Source: Seriola aureovittata
Lineage: Eukaryota > Chordata > Actinopteri > Carangiformes > Carangidae
NCBI RefSeq assembly: GCF_021018895.1
Contig: NC_079368.1
Coordinates: 3,875,501-3,939,500, forward strand
Direction: 5' to 3'
DNA: 64,000 nt
Part shown: piece after piece, positions 51,241 to 62,699 of the stretch
Layout: each line of letters begins with the position of its first letter
Numbering within the stretch: the first letter of the stretch is position 1
Made by a program: the position numbers and the translations under genes
Notes under the pieces: model-generated
Told to the model about the DNA's origin: nothing
Seen by the model: the letters and a program-made list of their open reading frames with translations, nothing else
Databases searched by the model: none

Positions 51241-51474
51241 TTTAGGGCTGAAACTCTAAAAAAATTGCAGTATAAGTCAATCATGAACAGAATCTTTTAT
51301 TATTGTAAACTGAATATCTTTGGGTTTTAGGCGAGTGGTCAGACAGAACAAGCAGTTTTGATCTGTTTTTCACCCTATTTTCTAACATGTCATTGGCCAA
51401 ACAATTATCCAATTAATTGAGAAAATAATGCAGATTAATCAATGATGAAAATAATTATCAATTGCAGCCCTAAT
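51241..51474 (+). mobile_element. hAT-type MITE
   Basis: TTTAGGGCTGAAACT at the left and ATTGCAGCCCTAA at the right form short terminal inverted repeats (TTAGGGCTG). The right part, with AATTGAGAAAATAATGCAGA and AATGATGAAAATAATTATC, is a well-known fish interspersed repeat in my memory and recurs at 13070-13133. Possible target duplication is unclear (about 5 of 8 bases). Confidence 0.8.
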
Positions 51475-53416
51475 TTGTTAACCAATAAGAGATGGAAATT
51501 AATTGAACCATATTGACATTTAAACATCATTTAACCCATTTCCCTAAACAAAGAAGCAACGGAGAGACATGAAGAGAGGGAGGGAGGGAAGAAGAGAGAA
51601 GGAAAGCATGTGTGGGGTCAAGTGAGAGAGAGAGCGGGAGTGCTTATGGGTAGATGTTTTATTTGGTAATTATTCTGTGTAATAATGTGGTTTATCAGTG
51701 AAGTGTGTGTAGCTACACTGTAGACTGGAGTCTCTGCTGAGGGTGACAGCTGCAGATTAACCTGTGGCAGCTGTCAACCTGTAAATGGCTCTAAAGCAGG
51801 TTGAATGGATGTTCACAGACCCTCATCTTACATATACCTCCAGCATGAAAGAGCAGAACTTACATGTATCAAGACACGCTGTATGCGACTGCATATACTA
51901 AAGGTGGGTGTACTGTTTTCATGAGTACTTACCATTTTCACTTTCTAAGCAGCAGCACATTGTTGTTCTTTTTTTCCTTTTTAGCATTTAAATCATGTCT
52001 GGTGGCAACGTAAACGTCAGCTGGGAGACAGAGAACAGATGTTTCTCACAGTTTGATCAACCTGCCTCCTAAAGGGGGAAATATAACATTTAAATGTCTT
52101 GGTGAAAAATGTCACATTCCTCTCCACATGCAGACCGTCTGATTCCAATTTTAGCAAAGTGAATTTGAACATGAACAATGGGTGTGTAATAGATGTGTGC
52201 AGGGAACAAATTTAGGTGGAGGTCAACCTCCAGCCCTGTGCCGTATCAATGATTCAGCATGGAAATGGAGGAGTGATGTCATTCCAGCGCCGAAGAATCC
52301 ACACTGGGTTTAAAAATAGTTGAATCTGAGCGGTACAGACCGAATCACAACCTCCCATCCAGTCCTTTGTCAACACAAATGAACCCAGTCGCAAGAGATG
52401 GGAGTGAATAATGTAGATAGCACAGGGCAGATATCTTCAGCCCAGGCGGCTTCAACGCACCTTGTCCATGAAATATTGAGATGGCGTCCATGAGTGTGGT
52501 AGTGTGAGGTTTCAGAGTGCAGCTGGGGGATGGATGCTACCGTAGCAAAAAAAACAGCGCAGCGCCTGATAGAAGGCGCGTCTGTGGTTTGGAGTGCAGC
52601 GTAAACACTGTGTTTCTGTAGGGTGTGTTTGGAAATCACCTTTGTCAGCATGGATGTCAGGGTGAGCTAATGAGTCTCCAGTTGCTCACACCGAAATCAT
52701 TTTGTGTCATGTGGTAACAACAGTTTATTTAAGCAAGAGTCTGACACCTAGCAGGAATCTCTCTTCCATTCAGCAGGTCTGTATTTGCATGAAGAAGCAG
52801 ATATGTTTCTTTAGTTCACCTTCATTCTTTCCTTCCAATTATTTGTCCGTTAATGGGTTTCAAAACACGTTTGACAAAACATTCTGCAAAGGTCCATGGA
52901 TTATTGTTGTTTACATCTTGAGGAAAGCATAAGTCCAGTTTGACAATATGCACCTCTGCAGGAGTACCTATAGATGGTAAATGCCAATATACAGTTTATA
53001 CTTAATAAACAGCATTAGTTTTTTTATATAAGTGAGAGGTAATGAACAGCAATAATATTAATTCAGTTACCATCTGAAAAAAATGCATGAAGTAGCTGTT
53101 TCCTGTTTGTTCATCCAACGAACATCCCATTTTCTTCTTTATGGCTCTCAACTTTGTACATTCTATCACTGACTGTAAGCAGGTATCATCACATATTCAT
53201 AAAGGACTGAAAACCTTCAGTAACAAGACAGTTTGTTTTTATTTGCATGTATCTAAAACTATGATCCTTCTCTAATATTAAGGACAAACAGGGTGTCCAG
53301 CACGGACATCTAAAGGGACTTTCACAGGTACTGGATCAAAAAGAAGAAACTAAAGGCAAAAGAAAAAAGGATCCGCACACTGCACTAATTGCTCCCAGCA
53401 AATTTAATAAAGCAAC

Positions 53417-53790
53417 GTTTCGATCTATAGGTGTCTTTGTCAGACACTGTCAAATCACCATCTCAAAGCAGAACGGGCGTTATATAGACACAAACAAAGT
53501 CATCACACAGGTGATTGTGATCTACATGATTGAGAGTCAAACTGCCCTCAGGCTGAACCAATCAGAGCAGAGCTGGACAACCACTGATCCTACCACGTGG
53601 TGGATGGGACATGCCTCTATAGAAAAGACACAATCGACTTGAAACAAAGGCCAAAGTTCAATGTCATATAGACACATACAAAATACTGTGTCAAAAGTCA
53701 AATATAAATCTCTTTCAGTCTATATAATGCCTGTTCTGCTTCGTGATGGTGATTTGACAGTTCCTGACGAAGACCCCTGTAGATCGAAAC
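53417..53790. mobile_element. inverted-repeat retroelement-like structure (possibly Penelope-like termini)
   Basis: Two 73 nt arms, 53417-53489 and 53718-53790, are reverse complements over 64 of 73 bases and flank 228 nt. The right arm reads CCTGACGAAGACCCC...AGATCGAAAC, with CTGACGA at 53764-53770 and GAAAC at 53786-53790. CUGANGA plus GAAA are the two conserved core words of hammerhead ribozymes, reported in Penelope-like elements, and here a short GA(C/T)C stem could lie between them. An extra A follows CTGACGA, so the fit is not exact. The left arm has CTGACAA instead, which breaks the core. No reverse transcriptase is present. Confidence 0.6.
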
Positions 53791-54485
53791 AATTGCTTTA
53801 GTACCTGCAGGTTCCCTCCCTGTGGGACTTGAAAACTCAGCATTTCACTATTCTTGCCATTAAAATATAACATCAGCAACTTGAACAGAGGCAGTATATT
53901 TTAGCATCTAGAATTATAAGCTATTTTTGTAAGAATTAATTTCTAAGACCAATAATTAGTCCAAGAATTATAACATGTTTGTAGAACACTACAAACCTTA
54001 CATGACAGTAGAATCCCCAAAGCAGGTTTGTACTATGAGACTTGTATGTTTTTTTTCTTAGATCACTCTGAAAAGACAGGAAAAGCTGCTTTTACTCCTC
54101 TGAGCAGCCATGCCTGCTGGAGGACTGTCATGCCCACACCTCTTTAACTGCCTCTCTGCAGTATCTTCAAGTCACGGGTCCCCAAATCATCTCTGCACTG
54201 AATGTGCCACAATAATTGTAGTAACAGTGAGAGCATTTGTGAAAATAGCATCTTCAGTGGCTGAGGTGACGGAGGTTGTAACACGGGGTTGTACCCAGGA
54301 AGCATTTTCAGTCATTCAAATACTGACATGGAAATCACAAGTGTGTCATAATGCTGTAGTTCAATGTCTTTTCTTCTTCTTATTATTATTATGACATTAT
54401 GTGTGCATTTCATAACAGCATATGACCAAAACAGTCTGAAAGATTCACTGAAATGATGTTTTATATCAAGAATGGTTGATTTACA

Positions 54486-54658
54486 GGGGCGTCTTGGTGG
54501 CTCAACTGGAAGAGAGTGTACCATTAAGGCTTAGTCCTAACCACAGCAGCGACATGTTCGGCCCTTTGCTGCCCCCCCCCCCTCTTTTTCCCACTCCCAA
54601 CTTTCCTGTCTCGTTTTCACTGTATCTAGAATAAAGGCATAAAAAGAAAAAAAAGGGG
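54486..54658 (+). mobile_element. degenerate tRNA-derived fish SINE
   Basis: GGGGCGTCTTGGTGGCTCAA contains an A-box-like TGGTGGCTCAACTGG. GCTTAGTCCTAACCACAGCA and TGTTCGGCC stand at the B-box position, followed by CTGCC(C)n, CTTTCCTGTCTCG and AATAAAGGCATAAAAAG with an A-rich tail. Head, CT-rich body and AATAAAGGC tail match a common teleost SINE from memory. Box B is decayed, so the copy is probably inactive. Confidence 0.75.
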
Positions 54659-57519
54659 TAAATGTACAGAGTGCTGCAGGGATGATGTATTTTTGTAGGC
54701 CAAGCCTGGATGTTAGCATCACCCTGGTTCCATTGACAAAAAGCCAATGGGATTTTTACATTGGCTTTTGGATTACTGCAGAAAATAAACGGAAAACAAA
54801 AGTTTATGATACTTAATGCACGTTTTATTTAGCAGGATAGTCTTCACTAATGAGCACAAATTTTTGAAGCCTAAATGGAATCAGCAGAAGTAAAAAGCCA
54901 ATATCAGGCTGTAAACCAAGTACACCACAGTCACATGACTTCAGCGTCAACAGGAAGTGCTAAAATGCTAACTAATTTCTAATTTTTGCATTTCAAGACT
55001 CATTTTTGGGGCACTTTATAAGAAGTCATTTTTTAGTGACAAACCCACAGAGCAACTTTTAGTTCCCCTTAGCTCTATGGAGCTTCTTTTTTTTTTGTTT
55101 TACAGCCAACAAACTCTGATCTGGTCAACTGTGTTTTCAGCCGCAACAGGCACCAAGAAACATGACACCACATGAATGCTAATGGGCAATTGTTTTCCAT
55201 CATGTAAACTGTGACAACTTTATATGAGCTCAGTTCCCCGAAGATGCCATAAGATAAATGAATGCAGTTTTGAATTTAAACTTTTTAGACTTGTTTTAAC
55301 TTTTTCCATCTTACTTTTGTAACTTAAACTAACAAAAATCAGATAAATGTTTCCATTTCCAGAAAATGTATGGTGTGTATCTTTGTGCTACAGCTCTTTG
55401 CAGTCACTTATTGCTTAATGGAATCTGAAATGTTGCAGCGGAAAGTATTTGAATTGAATGAATCCGCTAAAACTTTATTGAATGTGGTTGGAAAGTAAAC
55501 ATCCATATCACAATCATACAGACAATGAAAGTGTTTAATTTCTAGACTAGTTGAAATGCTGTCACATCAATAGTTATTGACTCCCAGCATTTACAAAACA
55601 TTTCTTTGTCAGGAAAACTGAGTCAGACTTTAACGCCCAGAAATCCCCTGCATTCAAGTTAAACAACAGAAAAATACCAGGACATACATATGCGAGTATT
55701 GTTTGCAAGTGTAAATTGCAACATGCAAATTCTCGAGTGTTTTGCTACAAAAATACCTTCATTCATCATATCCAAAGAGCAGAGACTATAATTTACCCAT
55801 GGTTAATAGAACGTAGGAGCAGCTTATTTGTGATTTCGTTTCGGTGCTCCCGAGCCAAAACCAATCCTCCACTTTTACTTCACAGATATCAGTGGGTGTG
55901 AATGCAGAGCAGATCTTTTAACTTGGGGAGAAAGGAGTCCATGAGAACCCTGTATAATGAGTTTCTTTTGAGAGGTTACTCTGAGAGAAAGTGTGAAATG
56001 AACAGCCAAACTGGAAGCCAATTTCAACTTCCCTGAATGAAAGCCTTTAATCCGAGATGAATCCCCTTGATCTACAGTAGCTCAGGTAGACAGCCCAGGC
56101 TACGGCACAAAGGGGAATCAACTAAATGCTTCTGCACTGTGATACAAGCTGTTCTCTGTTGAGCTTCACAAAGACATTGCGATGCTGCTCCAAAACAAGT
56201 TAGCATTTAACTCCGTCCCACCTCTCGCCTTCTCCGCACTTGTTTCTAGTATCCGGTCCCGCCGCCGAGCGCCTCTGTTATTTTCTCATAGGTCAGAGAA
56301 AGTCTCCTAGAGAGCATATGATGAGCTTCATTATTAAGCCAGGCAATTACATCCAACCCCAGCCCAGGCCGAAGCCGGGAGCTCCCTCTATTTCTTTCGT
56401 TAAGATAAGACAGTTCGGAGTGGAATAGTAATGCAGTGCCACATAGCTCGGAGGGGAGGAGAGGTGGCATTTGGGAAGCAACGGGGGAGGCGGACGGGCG
56501 ACACAGACCCACTTTGTGTTTCTCCCCGTATCTTTTCTGATTAACCTCCGGAGCGGGAGAGCGCAGCTGAGCTGCAGATAGCTCCCTTCAGCTCTACCTG
56601 CTGCTGTCAGGCTTGCCGTTCGTACGAACACGCCGAGCCATGCTGAGTTCAAAGAGTCCGCAGGTATCCGTGTGTGTATGTGTGCGTGCCACCAGCGCGC
56701 CTTTCTTTACATGTGATGCTGATTGGTTGTTGGGAGAATCTGTGAAGTGGATTAGCTACATGCTCAGAGGTGTCGCTTCTGATAAGCTGCTCAGCGGGTC
56801 CCGCTGGCGTCCCCCCTCGGTCCCCAGGGGTGCACCTGACGGAGGCGCTTAATCCATGCTATTGCGTTGATGAGATACTCTGCAATTAAAAAGTTCTGCT
56901 GCCGACGCTGGCTTCGCCACAGGCGGCAGAGAGTTGCCCAAAAGGGGAGGAGATCATGCTAAATTGCGGCATCTAAGCATGAGTCAGCAGATGGATTGTT
57001 CTCCTTATAACACTGAAGCACACCGTTTGTACTGCGTCACCTTGACATCAAATGACCATTCGACCTAGGGGTGCGTTGATGAGGCACACCAGCGCAGGGG
57101 AAAATGTGTCATGTGGCAAGGTCTTGATCAGCGCTCTCCTCATAAGTCTTGCTGATGGCTGCGGTGTCACCCATTACATTGCTCTTCTGTCCTCTAATTG
57201 CCCCTCAACCACCACATTTCTCAGCATGTAATCATCAGCAAATGTCATCTGGATGAGCTGTGTGCATGTGTGTGTGTTTAAGTAGATGAGAGGACCTGGC
57301 CGCTGTGCGGGGCTGGAGGAGGTGACCTTCAGGGGTGGTCCAGGTAATGAAATCACAGGGAGGATGTCCTGATGTGCTGCCCCGCCTGGAAACCCCTCCG
57401 TCAAGGCTGACACTGATGACCGCATCCTAATTGAAACAAATGTGCCAATTAGGCAATTCATTTCTCACATCCTCTGCCACCACACTTGCCGGGCTAATTT
57501 GTGTTTGTCCCTTCATCTT

Positions 57520-57600
57520 TTCTCTCCCCCCCCCCCCCCGTCTCTGTTTCTCTTTGTGTATCTCTCTCTCTCTCTCTCCCTCTCCCTCTCTCCCCTTCTG
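57520..57600. repeat. C-rich and CT-rich low-complexity tract
   Basis: A run of 14 C is followed by CT repeats and CCCTCTCCCTCTCTCCCC. Confidence 0.93.
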
Positions 57601-60600
57601 CTTGGTGAATCTTTTCATCATTACCCACGGGCTGTTAGCGGCAGACAGACAGCTAATGTGCAGCGTGGCCCCAAACACTGTGAGGGCCGGCTCGTGTCAC
57701 ACGTTAATTGCCTCTTTGAAGTCACAAATTTCCCAGGATGAAATTGAAATAAATACATAAAGAGTCGGAAGGTGGGGATGGAGGTGGAGGTGGAGGTGGG
57801 GGGGGGTTGGTTGTGGTGTTGGGGTGCCACTACTTGTGTCACCCATTCAGTGACAGATGACTCTAATCATGAGAAATTAGACTGTATCCCCCAGTCCTCT
57901 GTCTCTCTATTTTCTTATCTATCAGAGATGCTAAGCGCTTTACCTCTGATGAAACCCACACACACAAGAGGCTATCTTTTAATTGTAGAGAAGAATCCGG
58001 GAGCCTTTGAAGATCGGCTTCCAAGTTTTCTTCAAGGCATACGGGGGAAAATAGAGGCTTCCATTGCCGTATTTGCACTGTACTCCTCTCATCCAAAAAA
58101 GAAAAAATTCCACCTCTGCTGAGAGTCGTGCAATTGACTCAGTTGGTGTGAAAAAATACTGAATGTGAGAAGTGATTACTGTGTTATGATGTTTATTATC
58201 ATTTTTATTCGTGTCAATATATACCTGCAATCCATCATCCTTCGGGTCTGTGTGTCATTTTCTATTTACCCAGTGTTTGCATGCCCAAAGGCACTTCCTA
58301 TTTGCATCCAGCCTGAGTGTTGTTTATTATAAAGAGCGCCTGTGCGCTTCCTATAAATCCATCAGCTTGGCCCATTCTGCCACACTATGAATGTAATTTG
58401 CAAACGCAGCGATGCAGCTCCCTTACCAGGGTAGGAGCAGTAAAGCGTCTCTAAGTTTGTAATTCATAATTAGTTTTCCTCTCTGTTGCTGGTAATTGGT
58501 TATAGTGCTTCTTTTGACTGACTAATTTACTGTCGGTGGTGATGCTGCCTAACTGTGGTTATACAGCAGGGTGGGACCTACAGCCTTGACCAGCATTTCT
58601 CTGTGCCATTGTACAGTTTCGAGGAGAATTAATCCAAATATGAGATCTGCATCTTGTGAGAACAGGAGACTTGAAATTGAAATGAACTGATGTCTGACCA
58701 CATCTAAAGGTGAAAGTGTTTATACTTGTTCTGATAGGAATTACTCAAATGCAAACATCCTGCTGTAATAGCCTCCTCTTGGCTGTATAACACTACCACA
58801 CTACTTCCCTGATCTCTCTCCTGTGTTTTTGTGTCTTTTGTATGCATTTGTAATCTTAATGCACATGGTGATAACTGCACACATCTTTGAACAGTCTCCT
58901 CGAAGGCGTTTGTGCTGCTGCAAAGGATGGTTGTGTGAAGAGTTCTGCAAACGTGAGCTTGAGAGAGATGGTTAATTCGTGCTTTACTTTAACGTTTCGC
59001 ACACCTGGCCAATCACTGCATGAGGAGGGTGCGATTATTGTTGTTACAGAAATTGTCAAATGCAGGCCCATTCCTGTGTGGGTGGTGGGAAAATCAGCTG
59101 TTTGGATTTGGGTCTAGAAGCTCTTCCAGTCTGCAAGCGGTTGTCTTTCACCAGATTCACTGTTTCCATTGTACACATTGTCATGAGTTTTTATATATAT
59201 ATAATTGCTTAATACTTGTACTCTTTTCCCCATGTAGAAAACCAGACATTGGTGTGATGAAACTGATGTCATTAAGCAATAACTGACTAAATCTCCATAC
59301 AGTCTTGTTGAAGAAAAAAGAAGTGACTTTAATAGAGTTTAAATGTAGAAATTAAAAAAAAAATAAAAATCTCTACATTTTTGTGATAAAACAAGAGGAG
59401 GTGAAATTGTAATGTGTCCTTGTGAACGCATCACCAACAGTGCTAACCTGGACCGAGCTATACACTTTAATTCTACGGCTGTAGGAAAGAAGATGATGGT
59501 AAAAGTGGAGCTTGGTCAGAATAGAACTGTCATATACTACAAAAGGCAGCATTGTAAAACTATGTGTTAGTATCTCACAGCAACAGACACATTGCTTGCG
59601 AATGGGGGTTTAACATTGAGTAGCCCAGCTAGCTAAGTTAGCTAACCTTTTGCTTCAGACAAGTTTGTTTTTGAATGTGCTTTAGAATGGGTCTATGCAA
59701 CTAAATGTCTATTTGCACCTCTGGTGTAAATACCACTGGTTATTAAAATTCACAGCATATAATGTAGATGTAGATTGTTTAGGGCTTGAGTCAAGTCTGT
59801 TGCGCAGTCGCTGGGTTTCTAGTATTATGTTGTATGCAAAGAGGTTTAAATATGTTTCAGTTATTTCAGAAAATAACAAATGGTAATGTACAACCTTTTT
59901 ATAAGCACTTACTGAAAGAGTACAACACAGTCTAGTACAATACTATAACTAAAACCTACAAAATTACAGAATAAAATCCACACTTTTCCGGAAGAGTCGT
60001 GACAAAACGGAAGATTATAAGGGTAGGATTTATTGCAGGGAACTTTTATATCATAGCAATGCTTGACTCAAATTGAAAAGAGTTTGAATTGAATTTGCAA
60101 ATGAAGCATAACAAAAAAAATCTTATCCATACATGCAAACTTGCAGACTTATTTCACAGGTTTCCAGGTTAATTTACATCTACACACTTTGGAATTATGC
60201 GGAATTTAGCCCATAGATTTGACTGAAGTGAATTGTTTTACCTGTGATCTGCAAACATGTGACATCATTCATCAGTGATGCGTGCACCATCATTTGTCTT
60301 GAAGATGTTAAGTGTGACTACCGTGTTTTACCAGACATGAGATAACTTGCAGGGATCACACACAGACTGGTCTGAGTGCACCGGCATACCAGCAGACTAA
60401 ATCAGGTCTCCATGGTTTCTAATTAAAGAGGATGCCAAACCTGAGGAGTAGTAAAGCAAAAATTATTTTTATTTAGTAACAATAACAAAACTTAAGCAAA
60501 ACTATGGGAATCTGGAGGCTGGCCACAAAGAAAATATGGAGGCCGTCCACACATGTAACCCAGACAGAAATGATCTAAACTAAGAAACGAAACCCAAAAA

Positions 60601-60656
60601 CAGGATTATCAGACCTCCATCATCAAAACACACAAACACAAAAGAGAAGCAAGTAG

Positions 60657-60681
60657 GAGAGAGAGAGAGAGAGAGAGAGAA
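60657..60681. repeat. (GA)n microsatellite
   Basis: About 12 GA units. Confidence 0.96.
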
Positions 60682-61543
60682 ATTAAGTCCAAAGTTGTAA
60701 TAAAACAGTCTGTTCACATTGTTGCTACTACATCTGACTGTCCATTGTAGTCATATTATATAAGACTGTATTGTTTTGTAACTTTATTGATTTCGCTCAT
60801 TTACACGAATGTGGATTTATGTAACATGACAGATTGACGTGAGCCCAACCGTGTCCAAGCATGACACCAAACTTAAGGGCATCACACACACGCAGTATAT
60901 GAAGCACATGACAAATACTACACCCAATGTTCCATCAGCAGTTTTAGCACATTCTCTCCCCAGATCAGCAAATCCCAGCTACTTTCCCCCGGCTACTTCA
61001 TTCGTCTCTAGCAACAAATGACATGTTAAGTGAAGAGGCTGCTGTGTGTTGCACTTGTCATACTGCAGTTATAACAGGGATTCTTCACAGAAAGCGACTC
61101 AACCACGTTTTTCAGTTGTCAGCTTCACATGCATCTGCCCCTATTTTAATCAATCCAGTTGTCTACACAGCCACGTGCTTTACGCTCACGAACCAGGCCT
61201 CAAGCGTATTTTTGTTTTTCAAATCTATTTTCTTCCATTTTACACGGATAACAGTGTTTGTGTATTGAGTTCTGAGCACTGCCAAAATGCCGGTGACCTC
61301 CAACTCAATGCTGCGCCTGAGTTCATCCTGTCTGTAAACACATGGAGTCCTGAAGCTCCTCTGCTAACATACTGCTCACACTGCGCTGCACGCAGTCTAA
61401 GATTATGATGTTCTTAGAGCCTAAAGATGTGAATACTAGTATTTCAATAATTAATACTTGAGTAGAGTTTTATTTCTTTAATAGAAATAAAATGATTTGT
61501 TGCATTTCTCATCTCTGTGTCCTTCATGACCTCTCGTGCACAG

Positions 61544-61724
61544 GTGGAATGGCTAAAAAACGAAGAGCTGGTGAGCTCCCTGACCGACGACAACATCGAC
61601 ACGCGAGCCGACCACAACCTCATCATCAACGAGGCGCGTCTGTCTGACTCTGGCAACTACACCTGTCTGGCCAGCAACATCGTGGCAAAGAGACGCAGCG
61701 CCACCGCCACTGTCATAGTCTTCG
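61544..61724 (+). CDS. unc5d: unc5d exon: remainder of Ig2
   Basis: This 181 nt exon follows a GTGCACAG acceptor and ends at TTCG|GTACGC. It starts in phase 0 and leaves one base for the next codon. The peptide [20 protein letters not shown] then [17 protein letters not shown] and [20 protein letters not shown] completes Ig2. Cys in NYTC (codon 61664) pairs with the cysteine of LHCRPP in the preceding exon. NYT is a conserved N-glycosylation sequon (Asn codon 61655). The segment NIDTRADHN is typical of UNC5D. The last whole residue is Phe where paralogues commonly have Tyr (IVY). Codon use is GC-rich at third positions, unlike the surrounding AT-rich intron, which helps to mark the exon. Confidence 0.97.
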
Positions 61725-62531
61725 GTACGCTGTCCTCCCATCTGCTGTTATTGCCTGTTACAACACATTACAGTGCAGTGACACGATGTTTACATAGCAC
61801 TTCAGATCGATTTGTTTGGTTTCCTGCACCCCTACACAAGTGATTAAGAGACCCATCTCCATGTTTCCACTGAAGAACGATGTTTCCTCTTTATTTCGGT
61901 GAATGTATTATTCAAAGACTCAATTTACTGCCTCTCATTTAAAATCAATGTGTACTTTATGAAAGGAAATAAGCCACTGTGTCTTAATCTCATTTAAAAG
62001 GAGTGTTGCTTATTAAGTATTTATTTGCCAGAGGCCTTCCAGCAAAGCGGGTTCACCAGCTTTGATAGCACTACTAAACATTTAGCTTCCACACACGTTA
62101 GACAGAGATCATCATAGAGTAAACTGCTCCAGTCAGACGCTAAGTGGTCGATTCCAACCTGTCGGCCACTATGAGTCAGTGTCGCCTTTAGAAATGGCAA
62201 TTCTGTTTAATGGCTGTTTTCTTTGCTTTCTCACAGTTCCACGCCTTTATCTTAATCCAAGAGCAAGGAACATTGAACTGGCAATTAGGAAAGAGGGAGT
62301 TGTATATCCACCACAATGAATGTGCCGTTCTCAATCTGCTCCAGCCGTTATGCATTGTTGCCTTGTTGTGCCTCAGAGCCTGCATAATCATTAATAACCC
62401 TGGCTCTTGTAAGAGTCTTCAACGCAGACTTCTGGAAAAGTAATACGTGTTATTGTTGCACTCACTTTACCTCTTCTTCTTCTTCTTCTTCTTCTTCTTC
62501 TTCTTCTCTAACTTTGCTGAACTCTTTGCAG
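61725..62531 (+). other. 807 bp intron between Ig2 and TSP1 exons
   Basis: The intron has GTACGC and TTTGCAG borders. It is unique sequence apart from the CTT tract near its 3' end. The branch-point candidate CTAAC at 62508-62512 lies about 20 nt before the AG. Confidence 0.88.
62471..62507. repeat. (CTT)n microsatellite upstream of the TSP1 exon
   Basis: About 12 CTT units ending just before the TCTCTAAC branch-point candidate, 25-60 nt upstream of the acceptor at 62530-62531. On the sense strand it extends the pyrimidine-rich region. Confidence 0.95.
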
Positions 62532-62699
62532 TGAACGGCGGCTGGTCCCTGTGGACGGAGTGGTCGCCCTGTAATGTGCCGTGTGGGCGGGGTGTCCAGA
62601 AGCGATCACGAACCTGTACTAACCCAGCTCCTCTGAACGGCGGGGCTTTCTGCGAAGGCATGTCCGTACAGAAGATCACCTGCAACGCACTCTGCCCAA
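62532..62699 (+). CDS. unc5d: unc5d exon: first thrombospondin type 1 repeat
   Basis: This 168 nt exon follows a CTCTTTGCAG acceptor and ends at CCAA|GTCAGT, phase 1 at both ends. With the G from the previous exon it encodes [14 protein letters not shown], then [15 protein letters not shown], then [14 protein letters not shown] and [13 protein letters not shown]. That is a complete TSP1 repeat: the WxxWxxW tryptophan ladder (C-mannosylation motif), six cysteines and the basic KRSR stretch are all present. The donor has A, not G, as its last exon base, so the split codon at the junction to the second TSP1 repeat starts with A and is unlikely to be the usual Val. A CTT microsatellite and a CTAAC branch-point candidate (62508-62512) precede the exon. 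Confidence 0.97.

Larger units (their letters stand above)
49525..61543 (+). other. 12.0 kb intron inside Ig2
   Basis: The intron has GTAAGG and GTGCACAG borders. It carries a dispersed repeat (50490-50890), a hAT-type MITE (51241-51474), a 374 bp inverted repeat (53417-53790), a degenerate SINE (54486-54658) and C- and CT-rich tracts at 57.5 kb. The parts at about 56.0-57.5, 57.6-57.75 and 58.25-58.6 kb are unique and GC-richer than their surroundings. No coding exon was supported there. Confidence 0.85.
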
